Below are positions 43,955 through 52,934 of a stretch of 64,000 bases of DNA, piece by piece; position 1 is the first letter of the stretch; every line of letters starts with the position of its first letter. Source of the DNA: an uncultured Lachnospiraceae bacterium (GTDB taxonomy: Bacteria; Bacillota; Clostridia; Lachnospirales; Lachnospiraceae); the NCBI GenBank assembly GCA_947625015.1, contig CANQMR010000004.1:62001-126000 (forward strand), in the 5' to 3' direction. The position numbers and the translations under genes were made by a program. Below the pieces are notes generated by a model. It searched no databases, was not told the origin of the DNA, and saw nothing but the letters and a program-made list of their open reading frames with translations.

Positions 43955-44689
43955 ATGATATCCTACGGTAAAACAGATATTGGCATGGTCAGAAGTATGA
44001 ATCAGGATACCATCTACTTTTCTGACAGGGATGTGGGCAACCTTCCCAATCTGTATATTGTGGCAGACGGGATGGGCGGGCATCAGGCGGGAGATTATGC
44101 GTCCGCCCATGCGGTTTCCTGGTTTGTGGACTATGTAAAGACCTGCCAGTATGTGAATCCCATTACAATCTTAAAGACGGGAATCGCCAGAGTGAACGAC
44201 ATGCTTTTGCAAGAGGCGTCGGAGCATAAGGAGCTGAAAGGAATGGGAACCACCTTCGTCGTGGCTGTGGCCGCGGAACCGAAGGTGTATGTGGCCAATA
44301 TCGGTGACAGCCGCCTTTACGTCATGGGAAAGGAACCCAAACAGATTACCTTAGACCATTCCCTTGTGGAAGAATTAATCCGTACCGGACAGCTAGACAG
44401 GCGCAAGGTCCGGTTTCATCCGGAGAGGAATATTATTACAAGGGCGCTTGGAACCGGAAATGAAGCGGTGCCGGACTTCTTTGAAATTCAGTTAGAACCG
44501 GGGGAAAAACTGCTTCTGTGTACGGACGGGCTGACCAATATGATTGAGGATGATGAGATTCGGGATATTGTGATGCAAAAGCAGTTTACAGACCGGATTT
44601 GTGATGATTTGATAGAACGCGCCAATTATTATGGCGGTAAAGACAATATAGGCGTTGTGGTTGTAGAACAGGCAATAAATGAGGTGTGA
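43955..44689 (+). CDS. prpC: PP2C-type Ser/Thr protein phosphatase (Stp/PrpC)
   Basis: This 244-residue metal-dependent phosphatase reverses phosphorylation by the adjacent PASTA kinase. Metal-binding motifs are VADGMGGHQAGDYASAHA, GMGTTFVVAV, ANIGDSRLYV and CTDGLTNMIEDDEI. It starts behind AAAGGAGG and is 4 bp from the kinase gene. The pair is conserved beside rsgA in Firmicutes. Confidence 0.95.
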   Translation: MISYGKTDIGMVRSMNQDTIYFSDRDVGNLPNLYIVADGMGGHQAGDYASAHAVSWFVDYVKTCQYVNPITILKTGIARVNDMLLQEASEHKELKGMGTTFVVAVAAEPKVYVANIGDSRLYVMGKEPKQITLDHSLVEELIRTGQLDRRKVRFHPERNIITRALGTGNEAVPDFFEIQLEPGEKLLLCTDGLTNMIEDDEIRDIVMQKQFTDRICDDLIERANYYGGKDNIGVVVVEQAINEV

Positions 44690-44693
44690 AGAT

Positions 44694-46832
44694 ATGTTTG
44701 AACAGGGAATGATAATTCAAAATCGATATGAGATTATAGAGGAGGTAGGCTCCGGCGGAATGAGCGTGGTCTATAAGGCCAGGTGTCATGTGTTAAACCG
44801 CTATGTGGCTATTAAGGTGCTGAAGCCGGAGTTCAGTGACGACAAGAGTTTTGTCAACAAATTCCGGGCGGAGGCTCAGTCGGCGGCAGGGCTTTCCCAC
44901 CCCAATATCGTGAATGTATACGACGTGGGGGAGGAGAATGGCTTTTACTATATTGTGATGGAGTTAGTAGAGGGAATTACCCTGAAGGAATATATCCAGC
45001 AAAACGGCCGTCTGCCTTATCAGACCGCTTTAGACTTTATCATCCAGATTGCGTCCGGAATTGAGGTTGCCCATGAACATCACACCATTCATCGGGATAT
45101 TAAGCCGCAGAATATTATTGTCTCCCGCAACGGTACGCTGAAGGTAACGGATTTTGGCATTGCCAAGGCCGCCACCTCGAATACCATTGCTTCCAGCGCT
45201 ATGGGCAGCGTGCACTACATATCGCCGGAACAGGCAAGGGGCGGTTACTCTGACGAGCGTTCTGACATTTATTCTTTAGGAATTACCTTGTATGAGATGC
45301 TGACGGGCAGGGTGCCCTTTGAGGGAGAGAACAACGTTACGGTTGCCCTGATGCATATCCAAAGCGAGATGATTCCGCCGAGGGAATACTATCCGGATAT
45401 TCCTGTGGGTCTGGAAAAGATTGTCCTTAAGGCAACCCAGAAAAAGCCGGAGAGAAGATATTTGACAACGAACGCCATGCTGGCAGATCTGCACAAGATT
45501 GCCGTCGATCCCAATGCGGCAGTAGGCGTAACCGGCGGTATGATGTCAGACAACGCGCCGACAATTCAGATTACAGATGAGGAACTGGCGGTAATTAAAA
45601 ATTCTGCTGTGGAGGAACCGGAAGAACTTTCTGTTTTCCCGGTTACGCATGTAGAGACTGAAGAAGCAAATCAGAATGACAGCTTTTATGAGGATGATAA
45701 AATTGAGGATGAGGAAGAGGATGATCTCTTTGATGAGGAAGACGAAAAAGAAAGAAATGAAGAGATCGATCCCAAAATGGAAAAGATTATCACCATCGGC
45801 GCTATTGCATCCACAGTTTTGATTGCGATCATTATCATTATCGCGATTGTTTCTGTGACTGGCGGATTTAAAAAGAAGAAAAATACAGAGGAAAAAACTT
45901 CCGCTGAATCAGAAGTGCTTACCATGATTGATGTGGTTGGCATGACTGAGGCCGAGGCCGCCGCCGCATTGGAGGAAGCAGGGATTTCTTACGATATAGA
46001 GCGGGAATACTCTGATCTGGTAGAGGAAGGAAAGGTAATCAGCCAGAATATTCAGGATGGAGAGGTCCTAAAGGAAGGGGATAAAGTCTGGATTGTAATC
46101 AGCAAGGGAATTGAGAAAGTTTCCGTACCGGATGTGACAGGCAAAAAGGCTGAAGATGCAAAAGTGACGCTGGAAGCGGCAGGATTTACAGTCGTCGAAG
46201 AAGAAGAATACAGTGAGGATGTGGAAGAAGGAGAGGTAATCAGCCAGAATCCCGCAGGCAACACGCAGGCTGCGAAGGGTTCAGTTGTGACGATTAAGGT
46301 AAGCAAGGGAGAAGAAGTTAAAGTTTCCAAGGTTCCCAATTTGAAAAAGAAGACGGTTTCCGAGGCGGAAGCTGCTCTTTCTGAAGTAAATCTTGAACTG
46401 GGAAATGTAAAACAGGAATACCATGATTCAATTCCGGAGGGCCAGGTCATCAGTCAAAGTATTGCAGAGGGAACAGAGGTTAAGGAAGGCACAGCCGTTG
46501 ACATTACAATCAGCAAGGGCAAGGAACAGAAAAACCTTGTGTACAGGGCTACATTTTCCGGCGTTGTTACCAACAGCAGTTACAGCTTTGAAGAGGGAGA
46601 AGCGGTTTATGTATCCGTTATATTGAAAGTTGGCGACGCCAGCTATACGGTTATTCAGGATTATTATCAGGAAAATTCTTTTCCGATAGATTTGTCCGGC
46701 GCATCGGCAGTGGAGAATTTAAGCAGTAAAAACGCTACTTTAGTGTACAGTGTAAAGAATGAAAACGGTGAAGATATTACGGCATATTTTTCTTCTTCTG
46801 CACAGGCAAAGTTAAAGGCTGTTGAAGAATGA
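44694..46832 (+). CDS. prkC: PASTA-domain Ser/Thr kinase (PrkC/Stk)
   Basis: This 712-residue membrane kinase has an N-terminal kinase domain (residues ~10-280: GSGGMSVVYKA, VAIKVLK, HRDIKPQN, DFGIAK, SPEQARGG). A very acidic linker precedes one membrane helix (IITIGAIASTVLIAIIIIIAIV, ~365-387). Three PASTA repeats follow outside (IDVVGMTEAEAAAALEEAG; VPDVTGKKAEDAKVTLEAAG; VPNLKKKTVSEAEAALSEV), then a ~90-residue extra C-terminal domain. PASTA domains bind muropeptides and signal growth or germination. ATG 44694 follows GAGGTG; it is coupled to the rsgA start by ATGA overlap. Confidence 0.95.
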   Translation: MFEQGMIIQNRYEIIEEVGSGGMSVVYKARCHVLNRYVAIKVLKPEFSDDKSFVNKFRAEAQSAAGLSHPNIVNVYDVGEENGFYYIVMELVEGITLKEYIQQNGRLPYQTALDFIIQIASGIEVAHEHHTIHRDIKPQNIIVSRNGTLKVTDFGIAKAATSNTIASSAMGSVHYISPEQARGGYSDERSDIYSLGITLYEMLTGRVPFEGENNVTVALMHIQSEMIPPREYYPDIPVGLEKIVLKATQKKPERRYLTTNAMLADLHKIAVDPNAAVGVTGGMMSDNAPTIQITDEELAVIKNSAVEEPEELSVFPVTHVETEEANQNDSFYEDDKIEDEEEDDLFDEEDEKERNEEIDPKMEKIITIGAIASTVLIAIIIIIAIVSVTGGFKKKKNTEEKTSAESEVLTMIDVVGMTEAEAAAALEEAGISYDIEREYSDLVEEGKVISQNIQDGEVLKEGDKVWIVISKGIEKVSVPDVTGKKAEDAKVTLEAAGFTVVEEEEYSEDVEEGEVISQNPAGNTQAAKGSVVTIKVSKGEEVKVSKVPNLKKKTVSEAEAALSEVNLELGNVKQEYHDSIPEGQVISQSIAEGTEVKEGTAVDITISKGKEQKNLVYRATFSGVVTNSSYSFEEGEAVYVSVILKVGDASYTVIQDYYQENSFPIDLSGASAVENLSSKNATLVYSVKNENGEDITAYFSSSAQAKLKAVEE

Positions 46833-47707
46833 TGACGGGTAAGATTATCAAAGGAATTGCAGGGTTTTATTATGTGCATACCGGCAAAAAGGTCTATGCC
46901 TGTAAGGCGAAAGGCGGTTTCCGGAACCAGAACCGGAAGCCATTAGTCGGAGATAATGTGGAGATTACCGTTTTGGACGAGACGGACGCGGAGGGCAATA
47001 TTGAAAACATCCTCCCAAGAAGCTGTGAACTAATCCGTCCGGCGGTCGCCAATATTGACCAGGTGATGGTAGTCTTTGCCGCCGCCAAGCCGGAGCCTAA
47101 TTTCAATCTTTTAGACCGCTATCTGGTTACGATGGAGCGTCAGGCAATACCGGTAGTTCTGTGCTTTAACAAGGTGGATTTAATCGACAGCGGCAGACAG
47201 GATTTCTATCAGCGTATATACGCCAAAAGCGGTTATCCGGTCATCTTTGCCAGTACCGTTGAACGCCATGGCATGGATGAGGTGCGCGACGCTTTGACGG
47301 GGAAGACGACAGCTTTGGCAGGGCCTTCCGGTGTGGGCAAGTCTTCCATAACCAATCTGTTGAATCCGGAAGCGAATATGGATACCGGCGCCTTAAGCCG
47401 GAAGATTGACCGGGGAAAGCACACTACCCGACATTCTCAATTTATCCCCCTTGGAACAGACACTTATTTAATGGATACGCCGGGGTTTAGTTCTGTGTAT
47501 TTTTCGGATATGGAAGCAGAAAAGCTTAAAGACTATTACAGAGAATTTAAGGAATTTGAACCTTATTGCAAATATGGGGGCTGCAACCATATCGGAGAGA
47601 AAGAGTGCGGCGTGAAACAGGCTGTGGAAAAGGGGGAGCTTGCGGATTCCCGCTATGAGAATTACCGCCTGTTTTTTGAGGAATTAAAGACAAAGAAAAG
47701 GTATTAG
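46829..47707 (+). CDS. rsgA: Ribosome small subunit GTPase RsgA
   Basis: This 292-residue circularly permuted GTPase matures the 30S subunit. An N-terminal OB-fold is followed by the G4 motif LCFNKVDLI ahead of the P-loop GPSGVGKSSITNLL and G3 DTPGFSS, the order that marks the permutation. The C-terminal zinc domain has CKYGGCNHIGEKECGVKQAV. It starts within the ATGATGA that ends prkC, so expression is coupled with the kinase. Confidence 0.96.
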   Translation: MMTGKIIKGIAGFYYVHTGKKVYACKAKGGFRNQNRKPLVGDNVEITVLDETDAEGNIENILPRSCELIRPAVANIDQVMVVFAAAKPEPNFNLLDRYLVTMERQAIPVVLCFNKVDLIDSGRQDFYQRIYAKSGYPVIFASTVERHGMDEVRDALTGKTTALAGPSGVGKSSITNLLNPEANMDTGALSRKIDRGKHTTRHSQFIPLGTDTYLMDTPGFSSVYFSDMEAEKLKDYYREFKEFEPYCKYGGCNHIGEKECGVKQAVEKGELADSRYENYRLFFEELKTKKRY

Positions 47708-47722
47708 GAAAGGATAGAGCAT

Positions 47723-48387
<665 letters not shown>

Positions 48388-48391
<4 letters not shown>

Positions 48392-49062
48392 GCTGCGCGT
48401 TGATTGTGACCGGCGGATGGCTGGATATGGAATTTGCCGGAAATTTTTGTCGTGCCAATTCCTTTGATTTGCTGTATGCGGTCGACAAGGGGCTTCAGTA
48501 TGTCCATGAACTTGGCTTGGAACCGGATTATATTATCGGGGATTTTGATACGGTGGACGGTTCTTTATTGCATGAATACGAAAGAAAAGCAGATTCTGGT
48601 AAGAAAAAACCGGTGATTGCGCGCTACCCGGCCCGAAAGGATGCGACGGATACGGAATTGGCGGTACAAAAAGCAATCGATATGGGAGCCGGGGAGATCA
48701 CGCTGTTGGGAGCTACGGGAAGCAGGCTTGACCATGTGCTGGCCAACGTGGAACTGTTAGGCCTTGCGGCAGATAAGGGCGTGGAATGCCGGATTGTAGA
48801 TTCCTGCAACCGGATTTCTTATTTAAAAGGCGGAGGAGAATATTGTATTCCAAAGAAGGAGCAGTATGGAACATATCTGTCCCTGATTCCCCTGACGCCA
48901 TCCGTAACCGGGTTGACGATGACCGGCGTTGATTATCCGGTTAAGGACAAGACAATCCGGCAGGGAAGCAGTTTTACCGTCAGCAACCGGATTGTGGAAG
49001 ATACGGCATTTATAGCGATTCGGGAGGGCGCGGTCTTAATTATTGAAAGCAGGGATGAATAG
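48388..49062 (+). CDS. thiN: Thiamine pyrophosphokinase
   Basis: This 224-residue enzyme makes TPP from thiamine and ATP. It begins MSCALIVTGGWLD; YAVDKGLQYVHELGLEPDYIIGDFDTVD and GATGSRLDHVLANVELL are diagnostic. The ATG overlaps the rpe stop (ATGA); a longer frame from 48301 lies within rpe. TPP is the cofactor of ilvB and dxs in this window, though that is not regulatory evidence. Confidence 0.95.
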
Positions 49063-49191
49063 GACTGGATTTTTTTTCGGATATGTGCTATGATTATGCC
49101 TGTTTGTGTTAAGTATGTGCATGACGGCAGATAGATGGCCGGAGACTGCGCAGATTTATCTGCTAATTTTATTTACGAGGAGAAAGAGGTT

Positions 49192-50772
49192 ATGAGTAAT
49201 AGTTCTTTAGTAGGAGTTTTTCTGGCATTTGCAGTTTATATGCTGGTTATGATTGTCATCGGCGCAATCTATGCCAAAAAAACTAAAAATTCAGAAGATT
49301 TCTTCTTAGGAGGAAGAAGTTTAAACGGCTGGGTAGCCGCATTGTCGGCCCAGGCGTCCGATATGAGCGGCTGGCTTTTAATGGGACTTCCCGGAAGCAT
49401 ATATGCGTTTGGTACCGGACAGGCCTGGATTGCGGTGGGGCTTTTTATCGGTACGGTGTGTAACTGGCTTTTTGTATCTTCAAGACTTAGAAGGTATACG
49501 ATTCGGGCCAATAACTCCCTGACCCTGCCGGCATATCTGGAGAACCGCTTCCATGACCGGAAACGGATATTGCTGGTGGCGTCCTCCATTGTCATTGTTA
49601 TCTTCTTTCTGGTATATACCGCTTCGGCTTTAACTGCCGGAGGCAAGCTGTTTTCTTCCGTCTTTGGCGTGAATTATAAGCTGGCCCTGACTATTGGCGC
49701 AGTCGTGATTTTAATCTATACCTTTTTAGGCGGGTTCATGGCTGTGTGTACAACGGACTTTATCCAGGGTACGCTGATGCTGGTGGGAATCCTTTTGGTA
49801 CCGATTATCGCATACTGTTTTGTGGGACCGGAGAACATGGTCAGCGTGCTGAATGCTTCCGGCGTGCAGGGAGGAGCCAGTTCTTTCCTTAACATCATGC
49901 ATGATTCCGGACAGCCGGTATCCTTTATCTATATAATTTCACAGCTTGCATGGGGCTTTGGCTATTGCGGAATGCCGCATATTCTGGTGCGGTTTATGGC
50001 GGTGTCCGATGAAAAGGAGCTGAATAAGTCCAAGGTAATCGCAATTATCTGGGTTGCGCTTTCCTTAAGCTTTGCGGTGATTATCGGAATTGTGGGGCGT
50101 GCTTATCTGTTCCCGGAGATTTTAGGAGAGACCACAGAGATTTCTGCGGAAAATGTATTTATCGAAATCATACAGAAGATTTTTATGGAGGATATGAATC
50201 TGGCGTTTATCGGCGGACTGTTCCTGTGCGGCATCTTAGCGGCCATTATGTCTACGGCGGATTCCCAGCTTCTCGTTACGGCTTCCGCAGTGGCGGAGGA
50301 TTTGTATAAGGGCGTGATAAAAAAGGATGCAGACGACAAAGTGGTATTAACCGTAAGCCGGGTGACGGTAGTGGTTGTCGCCGTTCTTGCTTATCTGATT
50401 GCCTTGAATCCGGACAGTTCGGTTATGGGGCTGGTGTCTAACGCCTGGGCCGGTTTTGGCGCTGCCTTCGGTCCGATTGTCCTGTTATCGTTATACTGGA
50501 AGCGGGTAAATCTTCCGGGAGCCATTGCCGGTATCGTGTCCGGTGCGGCAACGGTTATCATCTGGGATTATATTCCGATATTCCATACCGGGGAGATAAA
50601 TTCGGCCGGAAAAGAGATTATCAATACATTAGGCGCGCAGACGGGACTTTATTCCTTAGCGATCGGATTTGTCATCAGCCTGGCGCTGATTGTAATAATC
50701 AGTCTTGCCACCAAGGCGCCTTCTGAGGAAATGTTGAAAGAGTTTGAGGATATGAAGAACAATAACCTGTAA
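49192..50772 (+). CDS. putP: Sodium/proline symporter (PutP type)
   Basis: This 526-residue member of the sodium:solute symporter family has about 13 membrane helices. The family core SLNGWVAALSAQASDMSGWLLMGLPGSIYAFG and ILAAIMSTADSQLLVTASAVAEDLYK, the latter with the Na+-site Ser/Thr residues, are intact; the former matches PutP most closely. ATG 49192 follows GAGGAGAAAGAGG. It is a single-gene unit with its own terminator. Substrate proline is inferred from similarity. Confidence 0.9.
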   Translation: MSNSSLVGVFLAFAVYMLVMIVIGAIYAKKTKNSEDFFLGGRSLNGWVAALSAQASDMSGWLLMGLPGSIYAFGTGQAWIAVGLFIGTVCNWLFVSSRLRRYTIRANNSLTLPAYLENRFHDRKRILLVASSIVIVIFFLVYTASALTAGGKLFSSVFGVNYKLALTIGAVVILIYTFLGGFMAVCTTDFIQGTLMLVGILLVPIIAYCFVGPENMVSVLNASGVQGGASSFLNIMHDSGQPVSFIYIISQLAWGFGYCGMPHILVRFMAVSDEKELNKSKVIAIIWVALSLSFAVIIGIVGRAYLFPEILGETTEISAENVFIEIIQKIFMEDMNLAFIGGLFLCGILAAIMSTADSQLLVTASAVAEDLYKGVIKKDADDKVVLTVSRVTVVVVAVLAYLIALNPDSSVMGLVSNAWAGFGAAFGPIVLLSLYWKRVNLPGAIAGIVSGAATVIIWDYIPIFHTGEINSAGKEIINTLGAQTGLYSLAIGFVISLALIVIISLATKAPSEEMLKEFEDMKNNNL

Positions 50773-50776
50773 ATCA

Positions 50777-50806
50777 AAAGAGACCAGACAACTGGTCTCT
50801 TTCTTT
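50777..50806 (+). terminator. Rho-independent terminator after putP
   Basis: A perfect 11-bp stem (AAAGAGACCAG with CTGGTCTCTTT) with loop ACAA is followed by CTTT. The stem's A/T ends make it usable from both sides. Confidence 0.9.
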
Positions 50807-50934
50807 ATAAGTATAAGGGAGAATTAAATGAAAAATGAAAAAATCTTTATATATAATATATAAGATAAATATGAACAAATTATGACTTTGAAAAAAACAA
50901 TTTGAAAACTTTTGAAAAATAAGAGCTTAAAATT

Positions 50935-51393
50935 ATGAATTTTCAGATATTTTGTATTGGAAAAATAAAAGAGGAGTTTTACCGGAGACAGATTTCTTCC
51001 ATATGCGGCAGATTGCAGGGCAGGGGACACCGGATAAATATCGTGGAATTTCCGGATGCCGCCATACCGGATAAACTGTCGGAGAGCAAGCGGGAGGTAT
51101 TTTTGGAAAAGGAATGTCATAAGCTGTCAGAACGGATAAAGCCGAAGGATTATGTAATTGCCCTTTGCATTGAGGGAAAAGAAATGACCACAGGGGAACA
51201 TAGGAAGTATATGGAAAAAGCCATGGATTATGGATATGAAACCGTTACCTATGTAATCGGCGGTTCCTTAGGCCTGCCAGAATCCGTTAAGCGGCGGGCG
51301 GATTTAAAGCTTAGCTTTTCTAAAATGACCTTTCCTCATCAGATTATGCGCGTGGCGCTGTTAGAGGAGCTGGCCGGTGCGCTGGAGATTTGA
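50935..51393 (+). CDS. rlmH: RlmH-family rRNA methyltransferase lacking the C-terminal YHK tail
   Basis: This 152-residue SPOUT protein is homologous to RlmH, which methylates pseudouridine 1915 of 23S rRNA. The SAM-binding loop VIGGSLGLPESVKRRADLKLSFSKMTFPHQIMRV (residues ~107-140) is intact. However, the protein ends LLEELAGALEI where RlmH continues EQIYRA...GEPYHK; about eight residues including the YHK tail are missing and are not coded after the stop. The N-terminal KRLSRYC-type segment is also degenerate (GRLQGRGH). A second RlmH-like gene that keeps these parts lies head-on, 9 bp away. The two may form one enzyme; the ribosome site here is weak. Confidence 0.85.
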   Translation: MNFQIFCIGKIKEEFYRRQISSICGRLQGRGHRINIVEFPDAAIPDKLSESKREVFLEKECHKLSERIKPKDYVIALCIEGKEMTTGEHRKYMEKAMDYGYETVTYVIGGSLGLPESVKRRADLKLSFSKMTFPHQIMRVALLEELAGALEI

Positions 51394-51402
51394 GGATACG
51401 GT

Positions 51403-51837
51403 TTATTTGTGATAGGTTTTTCCCTGCAAAATGGTATATCCCCGGTAAAGCTGTTCATAAAGCAGCAGGGTAAGAGGGGCCGGGGGAAGGGCGAGCCGGG
51501 TAAGGGAAAGGGTATCGAAGGAATATTCCGGAAGCGGCGCTAACGCATTTTCAACCATGGCTTTGGGAAAGCCTACGGTAATGTGTATGGCAGAATGCCT
51601 GCTTTGCTGGAGCCGGTCTATATATCCGGCAAATTCGGGAGAGGAATAAGAGGAGACGCCGGGGACGACGCAGAGAAAATGCTGGCGGGCCGGACTGCCG
51701 CCGCTAAGAAGGGACAATTCCTGTCCTGTGTGCAGGGTAACGGTGCAGTAGGCGGAGAGCCGTTTGGTAAATTCCGCTATGGCGTCCTGATAATTTGCTT
51801 CCAAATTGTTCTGATTGCAATAGATATGATAGTGCAA
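51403..51837 (-). CDS. Divergent RlmH-like protein lacking the SAM loop but keeping the YHK tail
   Basis: On the minus strand, started at TTG 51837, 8 nt after AGGAG, this gives 144 residues beginning MHYHIYCNQNNLEA, which aligns with the RlmH N-terminus; an ATG six codons earlier overlaps that ribosome site. It keeps DAIAEFTKRLSAYC near the N-terminus and LLLYEQLYRGYTILQGKTYHK at the end, both typical of RlmH. The SAM loop is gone (ITVGFPKAMVENALAPLP instead of VIGGSLGL), and the MTFPHQ motif reads LALPPAP. Alone it should not bind SAM. It converges on the tail-less RlmH gene, with which it is complementary. Confidence 0.75.
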   Translation of the reverse strand: MHYHIYCNQNNLEANYQDAIAEFTKRLSAYCTVTLHTGQELSLLSGGSPARQHFLCVVPGVSSYSSPEFAGYIDRLQQSRHSAIHITVGFPKAMVENALAPLPEYSFDTLSLTRLALPPAPLTLLLYEQLYRGYTILQGKTYHK

Positions 51838-51864
51838 GGCAAGTTCTCCTGACATATAAAAGAT

Positions 51865-52476
51865 TTATAATTTTTTGATAAATTGTATTAAATAATTTCC
51901 ATTTATATTTGTTTCGTCTTTATCCAGTGTTCGTTTTCCGAACTCAGTGAATCCGTTATTGGTATAGAAGTCTTTTAATTCGGGTATGTCTTCACATTCT
52001 AAATATGTGTATCGTCCACCAGATTCCATTTGAACTTCTTTAACTTTTTCAAGTGCCAGTCCCAATAGTTCTTTTCCGCTTATTAAGGTTTCATTTCCGC
52101 TTGAAAAATTTTTACCTATCTGGCCAATCAATATGGAGGGAATATCACAGCAGTTAGAATAAGGATTATGGACGCCAAATTTTGATATGGATTTGTATTT
52201 TGTTTTGCTGACAGCATCTTTTTTTATTGATAATATTTTAGGTGCAAGAGAATAATATCCGACTAATTCTGTTTCTGTCATATCTTCGCTTTGCCAGTAA
52301 ACCAAATGAGTTTTGGCTAAGCCTGATTGGGAAAAAGCAATGGCTTTTTCTTTTAAAAAAGCCTGAATATCTTTATTAAGCGGGCAAGAAAAACAGGAGA
52401 GGAATCTTTTGGTGTCTTCCTCTCCATAGGCTTCTAATATATCTGTAAGATTGATCTGGTTGTATGAAGAACTCAT
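51865..52476 (-). CDS. GNAT-family N-acetyltransferase of accessory type
   Basis: This 203-residue protein has a GNAT fold: ETELVGYYSLAPKIL (central strand), the acetyl-CoA loop SILIGQIGKNFSSG, and YTYLECEDIPELKDFYTNNGFTEFGKRTL (C-terminal strand and helix). Proteins beginning YNQINLTDILEAYGEEDTKRFL are common in Clostridia and their phages. The gene lies 5 bp after a 59-residue small gene in the same direction, a layout like GNAT toxin-antitoxin modules (AtaT/TacT). The upstream protein shows no clear ribbon-helix-helix, so a toxin role is only a possibility. The locus is AT-rich compared with its neighbours. Confidence 0.75.
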   Translation of the reverse strand: MSSSYNQINLTDILEAYGEEDTKRFLSCFSCPLNKDIQAFLKEKAIAFSQSGLAKTHLVYWQSEDMTETELVGYYSLAPKILSIKKDAVSKTKYKSISKFGVHNPYSNCCDIPSILIGQIGKNFSSGNETLISGKELLGLALEKVKEVQMESGGRYTYLECEDIPELKDFYTNNGFTEFGKRTLDKDETNINGNYLIQFIKKL

Positions 52477-52481
52477 AACTG

Positions 52482-52661
52482 TTACTTTGTGCGTTCAAGA
52501 AACTCCTTGACAGCAGCTGCTCCTTTTATCTCTTTTGGGGTACTTTTATATTCTACAGGCTTTGATTCAGTAGTTTCAGCTTTTTGTATTGCTGTGACAA
52601 AGGAATCTGCCAAATGTTTATCATGAATATCTATGGTTTTTAAAAAAGATTTAGTTGCCAT
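52482..52661 (-). CDS. Small acidic/basic protein coupled to the GNAT gene
   Basis: This 59-residue protein starts at ATG 52661 behind AAAGGAG (7 nt); a longer frame to 52685 has no site. It reads MATKSFLKTIDIHDKHLADSFVTAIQKAE and ends in a KGAAAVKEFLERTK helix. I do not recognise a DNA-binding motif. It immediately precedes the acetyltransferase and is probably its partner or antitoxin (inference). A TATAAT lies upstream on this strand around 52692-52697. Confidence 0.65.
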   Translation of the reverse strand: MATKSFLKTIDIHDKHLADSFVTAIQKAETTESKPVEYKSTPKEIKGAAAVKEFLERTK

Positions 52662-52743
52662 AAAAATCACTCCTTTTGTATGCATTCTTTATTATAGTAT
52701 TCGGCTAAATTCAAATATATATTATAAAGAATGTTATAAAAAA

Positions 52744-52815
52744 TGCACCAGAGAAGAGTCGAACTTCCTCACATGGCTCCGGAGGCCATTGCTCTATCCG
52801 TTGAGCTACTGGTGC
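52744..52815 (-). tRNA. tRNA-Arg (anticodon CCG)
   Basis: On the minus strand, the 72-nt cloverleaf starts GCACCAG and ends CTGGTGC plus discriminator A, a 7-bp acceptor stem. The D-arm is GCTC...GAGC; the anticodon arm ATGGC-CTCCGGA-GCCAT gives anticodon CCG, reading CGG (Arg). The T-loop is TTCGACT. CCA is not encoded, and a T-run follows directly as terminator. Confidence 0.93.
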
Positions 52816-52827
52816 AACGTATCTAAT

Positions 52828-52856
52828 ATAATACTACATTTTTTCAGAAAGTGCAA
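52828..52856 (-). promoter_or_regulatory. Promoter of tRNA-Arg
   Basis: Read on the minus strand: TTGCAC (52856-52851), a 17-bp spacer, and TATTAT (52833-52828), ending 12 bp before the tRNA. It is back to back with the next promoter. Confidence 0.7.
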
Positions 52857-52863
52857 ACGATTG

Positions 52864-52892
52864 TTGCTTTTTTTTTTTTCTTTTGTTACAAT
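52864..52892 (+). promoter_or_regulatory. Promoter with a 12-T tract reaching into the spacer
   Basis: TTGCTT (52864-52869) and TACAAT (52887-52892) are 17 bp apart. Twelve consecutive T (52868-52879), then C and TTTT, make up the end of the -35 and most of the spacer. Gain or loss of a T would change the -35/-10 distance. It serves the membrane-anchored protein at 52935. Confidence 0.6.
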
Positions 52893-52934
52893 GAATTGGC
52901 AATAGACTGTAGGATTGTAATTTAGGAGATTACT

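Noticed and set aside
52744-52815. tRNA-Arg as attachment site of an integrated element
   Set aside because: No integrase and no direct repeat of the tRNA 3' end were seen in the window; the adjacent AT-rich GNAT locus alone is not enough.
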